From contig JAFKKW010000406.1 of NCBI GenBank assembly GCA_017304275.1, positions 1 through 7,926 of the forward strand: a DNA stretch of 7,926 nucleotides, read 5' to 3'. The translations under genes and the position numbers were made by a program. This document shows, piece by piece, positions 5,444 through 7,926 of this stretch (the stretch's first letter is position 1; each line of letters opens with the position of its first letter). The stretch is from Hyphomicrobiales bacterium (lineage in GTDB: Bacteria; Pseudomonadota; Alphaproteobacteria; Rhizobiales; Hyphomicrobiaceae). The notes under the pieces are model-generated. The model did no database searches, had not been told where the DNA came from, and was given only the letters and a program-made list of their open reading frames with translations.

Positions 5444-6250
5444 CTAGGCTGCTGCGGAAGACTTCACACCGTATCGCGCGGCAGGCTTTGCATTGCCGAA
5501 CTTCTTTGATAGCTCGCGGCGGCCGACTTCCCAGGTCGTCCACGCATCCCCATCGTGGAGCCCAGGAATGGTGACCAACTCACCACTGTCGAGTCCGGCG
5601 AGTGCGGCGTCAACGCAATCCTCGGCCGACATGGTGATTGATGCAGTCTTCTGGGCGGCGTATCCGGCGATATCCCAGAACTCCGTTGCCGTGGCGCCGG
5701 GCAGGACCGTCTGGATGCGGACGCCCTTGTCAGCGAGATCCTTCTGGAGCGAATGCCCGAAGCTGATGACGTAGGACTTCGAGGCGCTGTACACGCCATT
5801 CAGCATCTCGGCCGCCACACCGACTACCGACGCGATGTTGATGATGGTCCCGCTGCCCCGTGCAACGAATGCCGGTGCAACGGCATAGGTGAGCCGTGTC
5901 AACGCGGTGATATTCAGCTCAATCATGTCTTCGGCGATATCGGCGCTCGCCTGAAGGATGGATGCGACCGAACCCACGCCCGCATTGTTGACCAGCATGG
6001 TAATCGAGTTGTCGTCGCGCAGCAGGGCTTCAATCTTTGCGAGGCTCGCCTTGTCGGACAGGTCAGCTGCAAGGGTCCTGACACTGCGGCCCGTCTCGCC
6101 TTCGATGCGCGCCGCAACCTTCTTCAGGCGTTCTTCGTTGCGGGCCACCAGGATTAGATCATAGCCGCGCTTGGCGAGGCGGTCGGCGTAGACTGCACCA
6201 ATGCCGGACGATGCGCCCGTAACGACGGCTACGCCCTTGGATGTGCTCAT
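5444..6250 (-). CDS. Short-chain dehydrogenase/reductase (classical SDR)
   Basis: This is a soluble NAD(P)-dependent oxidoreductase of the classical SDR type, 268 residues, substrate unknown. Seen are the cofactor motif TGASSGIG (11-18), R37 in LVARNEERL after the second strand, which favours NADP(H), AADL with D63, NNAG (88-91), and the full catalytic set N113, S141, Y154 and K158 (YSASK). The VLPGATATEF stretch at 182-191 is the usual PG-x-x-x-T region. ATG 6250 is chosen because GGAGGA lies 6 nt upstream; a longer form from 6271 would place that site inside the gene. The gene is divergent from the GlxA-type regulator with 95 bp between starts, and the tautomerase follows downstream. This suggests one regulated unit. 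Closest relatives are annotated only as oxidoreductases, so no reaction is named. Confidence 0.93.
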   Translation of the reverse strand: MSTSKGVAVVTGASSGIGAVYADRLAKRGYDLILVARNEERLKKVAARIEGETGRSVRTLAADLSDKASLAKIEALLRDDNSITMLVNNAGVGSVASILQASADIAEDMIELNITALTRLTYAVAPAFVARGSGTIINIASVVGVAAEMLNGVYSASKSYVISFGHSLQKDLADKGVRIQTVLPGATATEFWDIAGYAAQKTASITMSAEDCVDAALAGLDSGELVTIPGLHDGDAWTTWEVGRRELSKKFGNAKPAARYGVKSSAAA

Positions 6251-6283
6251 GGAATGTCCTCCATCAATCATGTTGATGGGGCT

Positions 6284-6289
6284 TGTATA
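6284..6289 (-). promoter_or_regulatory. Candidate -10 element of the dehydrogenase-tautomerase unit
   Basis: The minus strand reads TATACA here, four of six consensus bases. RNA would start near 6277, about 27 nt before the dehydrogenase ATG. The region 17-18 nt upstream (TTTCGG or similar) is a poor -35, as expected if an activator is needed; the divergent AraC-type regulator is the obvious candidate. Confidence 0.35.
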
Positions 6290-6311
6290 CGCTTGCCGTC
6301 GCGCGTCCGAA

Positions 6312-6339
6312 ATGTCATATATAAGTCGATTTAGGACAT
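6312..6339. promoter_or_regulatory. AT-rich divergent control region with a small inverted repeat
   Basis: ATGTC (6312-6316) is mirrored by GACAT (6335-6339) around 18 nt that include TATATAAG. The TATATA/TATAAG at 6318-6325 may be the -10 of the regulator gene, with TTGCCG (6293-6298) as a loose -35. AGGA at 6333-6336 is the regulator's ribosome binding site. An operator for self-control by the regulator is plausible, but 5-bp arms are short and could be chance. Confidence 0.3.
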
Positions 6340-6345
6340 GAACTT

Positions 6346-7302
6346 ATGCGCCGTATCACCTTCACCGTCTACCCCGGCACCTCGGTTATCGCCTTAGCCG
6401 CCCTCACGGTTTTCGAGACGGCGAACATGTTTTCCGATGAGGCACCCTATGAGTTCCGGTTCGTGTCAGAGGCGGGTGGCGCCGTCCGTACGTCGCTAGG
6501 AATGCAGCTGCAAACGGAGCGCTTCCGTGTCGAGCCGGGCGACATTCTCCTGATTGGTGGGGGCACGACGTCGCGCAAGCCACCGAGCCCCGCGCTGCTC
6601 GACTTTGTCCAGGCTGCTGCGAAGACCCATCGGCGCGTCGCCGCCATTTGCACGGGGGCGTTCGTCCTGGCGGAGGCCGGTCTCCTCGATGGCCGCCGGG
6701 CCACCACTCATTGGATGCATGCGCGTGAATTACAGAAACGGTTTCCCAATGCCAAAATTGATGAAGACCGGATTTTCATGAACGATGGGCCGTTGTGGAC
6801 ATCGGCAGGCATGAGCGCCGGCATTGATCTGGCCTTGGCTCTGGTCGAGGATGACCTGGGCGCAGAAATTGCGAAGTCGGTCGCACGAAAGCTGGTGCTT
6901 TATCATCGCCGTGGCGGCGGCCAATCTCAATTTTCCACTTTGCTCGAGCTGTCGCCAAAATCCGACCGTATCCAAACGGCGCTCGCCTATGCGCGTGAAC
7001 ATCTGCACGCGCCACTCAGCGTCCCACAGCTTGCTGAAGCTGCGCATCTTAGCCCAAGGCAATTCAGCCGTGCGTTCCGTGCGGAAACGGGCCAGTCTCC
7101 AGCGAAAGCAATTGAGAAGCTGCGCGTGGAAGCGGCAAGGGCTCTTATGGAGCAGAGCAGACATCCCATTGATGTAGTCGCCCAACAAACAGGCTTCAGT
7201 GATCGCGACCAGATGCGCCGCGCGTTTCTACGCGCGTTCGGGCAACCGCCACAGACCCTGCGGCGTAACGCGCGAGCGTTCGGGCCGCCATCGGCGGGTT
7301 AG
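6346..7302 (+). CDS. GlxA-family transcriptional regulator (DJ-1/PfpI-like plus AraC domain)
   Basis: This DNA-binding regulator has 318 residues in two parts. Residues 5-185 are a DJ-1/PfpI (class I amidotransferase-like) domain with the nucleophile-elbow style AAICTGAF, C102, followed by LAEAGLLDGRRATTHW with H122. In this family the domain usually senses a small molecule rather than catalyses. Residues 205-307 are an AraC-type domain with two helix-turn-helix units: LSVPQLAEAAHLSPRQFSRA (224-243), and a second around PIDVVAQQTGFSDRDQMRRA (274-293) ending RAFGQPPQTLRR. ATG 6346 has AGGA 9 nt upstream; an ATG at 6338 is in another frame that soon stops. It faces away from the dehydrogenase gene, so it most likely controls that gene, the tautomerase and itself. 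The inducer cannot be deduced. Wobble bases look less GC-rich than in gap. Confidence 0.95.
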   Translation: MRRITFTVYPGTSVIALAALTVFETANMFSDEAPYEFRFVSEAGGAVRTSLGMQLQTERFRVEPGDILLIGGGTTSRKPPSPALLDFVQAAAKTHRRVAAICTGAFVLAEAGLLDGRRATTHWMHARELQKRFPNAKIDEDRIFMNDGPLWTSAGMSAGIDLALALVEDDLGAEIAKSVARKLVLYHRRGGGQSQFSTLLELSPKSDRIQTALAYAREHLHAPLSVPQLAEAAHLSPRQFSRAFRAETGQSPAKAIEKLRVEAARALMEQSRHPIDVVAQQTGFSDRDQMRRAFLRAFGQPPQTLRRNARAFGPPSAG

Positions 7303-7317
7303 GCGTTTGCACCCGAT

Positions 7318-7347
7318 GTCCGTTGCTGGCTCTATGCGGACTTTTTT
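7318..7347 (+). terminator. Rho-independent-like terminator of the regulator gene
   Basis: GTCCG (7318-7322) pairs with CGGAC (7337-7341), extendable by one U-G pair, and is followed at once by six T residues (7342-7347). It begins 15 bp after the regulator stop. The stem is short and the loop about 12 nt, so it is a modest terminator, but it is the only stem in the window with a T-run in the right place. Confidence 0.55.
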
Positions 7348-7414
7348 AGGGGCCGCTACGTGACGTGGCTCGTTCCCTTTATGCGCACCGCGACGTGTCA
7401 CCGATGTGCACAAC

Positions 7415-7759
7415 TCAGCGCCAGAAGTAGCCGAGAGCGACCAGCACGCCGCCGCCGAGCAGCATCAGCATGGCGATTAGGTTCAGAACCTTGGCGGCGA
7501 AGTGGCCGATGACCGTGCCGGCGGCGCGGCGCGCCTTGCCGGTGACGGACGCCTCGCGGGCGATCTCGTTGTACTTTTCCTCGAGCGCGGTCGGGTTCTC
7601 GGCCGAGCGCTTGCCGCGCGCCACCTGCCAGGCGCTGTCGAAGGCGGCGCCCGCCAGGTCGTAACGCGAGATGCGCCACATGATGAGGATCGCGAGCAGG
7701 GCGATGCCTGCGCCCCAGATCATCATCCATTCGTTGGTGCCAAGAGTGATTGTCGGCAT
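7415..7759 (-). CDS. Small membrane protein with two predicted transmembrane helices, function unknown
   Basis: I do not recognise this 114-residue protein. It has a hydrophobic segment at about 11-28 (WMMIWGAGIALLAILIMW) and another at about 90-112 (KVLNLIAMLMLLGGGVLVAL and beyond). Between them lies a charged, hydrophilic stretch of about 60 residues (SAENPTALEEKYNEIAREAS and neighbours). This predicts an inner-membrane protein with both ends on the same side. There is no signal-peptide cleavage motif. The ATG at 7759 has a G-run (GGGGGG) about 6 nt upstream as ribosome binding site. It converges with the regulator gene across 112 bp and follows the truncated gene at 7803-7926 on the same strand after 43 bp, so the two may be co-transcribed. 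Wobble GC is high again, like the core genes, which suggests it belongs to the older backbone. Confidence 0.82.
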   Translation of the reverse strand: MPTITLGTNEWMMIWGAGIALLAILIMWRISRYDLAGAAFDSAWQVARGKRSAENPTALEEKYNEIAREASVTGKARRAAGTVIGHFAAKVLNLIAMLMLLGGGVLVALGYFWR

Positions 7760-7802
7760 GTGGTCCCCCCAAAGGACTCAGGTTTGCGCCGGGCTTTCGG
7801 TC

Positions 7803-7926
7803 TCAGTCGAGCTTGCGGCAGGCATAGCCGAACTCCCGGATCTTTTTCATGATCGCGCCCGATGAGGTGACTATGCCCTCGATCTTCTCGCGGCCGAGGG
7901 CGTAGGGCACGCTTTCCTGGTCGTAG
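7803..7926 (-). CDS. C-terminal 40 residues of an unidentified protein (start lies outside the window)
   Basis: A minus-strand frame is open from the window edge to a TGA at 7805-7803. Hand translation gives YDQESVPYALGREKIEG at its start and ends MKKIREFGYACRKLD. The composition is protein-like and the spacing to the next gene (43 bp) is normal. No family is recognised from so short a tail, and there is no transmembrane segment. It could be a small soluble protein or the end of a larger one. The start codon is beyond position 7926. Confidence 0.55.
   Translation of the reverse strand, partial: YDQESVPYALGREKIEGIVTSSGAIMKKIREFGYACRKLD

Overview
This is a GC-rich chromosomal segment with dense, well-conserved housekeeping genes, most likely from an alphaproteobacterium of the Hyphomicrobiales (Rhizobiales) type. 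That view rests on the protein flavour of Gap, YebC and YmdB, on the gene order 6S RNA - 5-formyltetrahydrofolate cyclo-ligase - YmdB-type phosphoesterase - YebC, and on paired 'GTCAT-CCCGG ... CCAGACA' intergenic repeats. The genus cannot be fixed from the sequence alone.

Layout. Positions 1-3306 are a minus-strand run. Read in the direction of transcription it holds a probable 6S RNA gene (3306-3154), the folate enzyme ygfA (3087-2506), a YmdB-family metallophosphoesterase (2267-1452), yebC (1148-399), and the start of a class I fructose-bisphosphate aldolase that leaves the window at position 1. A small basic, coiled-coil protein (3594-3346) lies just upstream of the 6S gene. The ygfA-ymdB gap carries two inverted copies of a palindromic intergenic repeat. 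Gap (3878-4885) is on the plus strand with its own TTGACA promoter, a strong GGAGG ribosome binding site and a hairpin after the stop.

Positions 4994-7302 look like an accessory insert: a tautomerase-superfamily enzyme and a short-chain dehydrogenase/reductase on the minus strand, read divergently from a GlxA-type regulator (DJ-1/PfpI-like domain plus AraC DNA-binding domain). The regulator probably controls the two enzyme genes and itself through the 95-bp shared promoter region. Wobble positions in this block look less GC-rich than in Gap or YebC. A hairpin with a T6 tail closes the regulator gene. The right end has a small two-helix membrane protein and the C-terminal 41 codons of an unidentified protein, both on the minus strand.

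How they fit together. The core genes serve glycolysis (aldolase, GAPDH), one-carbon metabolism (cyclo-ligase), translation or gene control (YebC) and RNA polymerase control (6S RNA). The accessory trio looks like a small regulated catabolic or detoxification module with unknown substrate. I see no phage, transposase, CRISPR or defence system. The points most worth attention are the 6S RNA, the TTG start that gives the tautomerase its catalytic N-terminal proline, and the inverted repeat pair.
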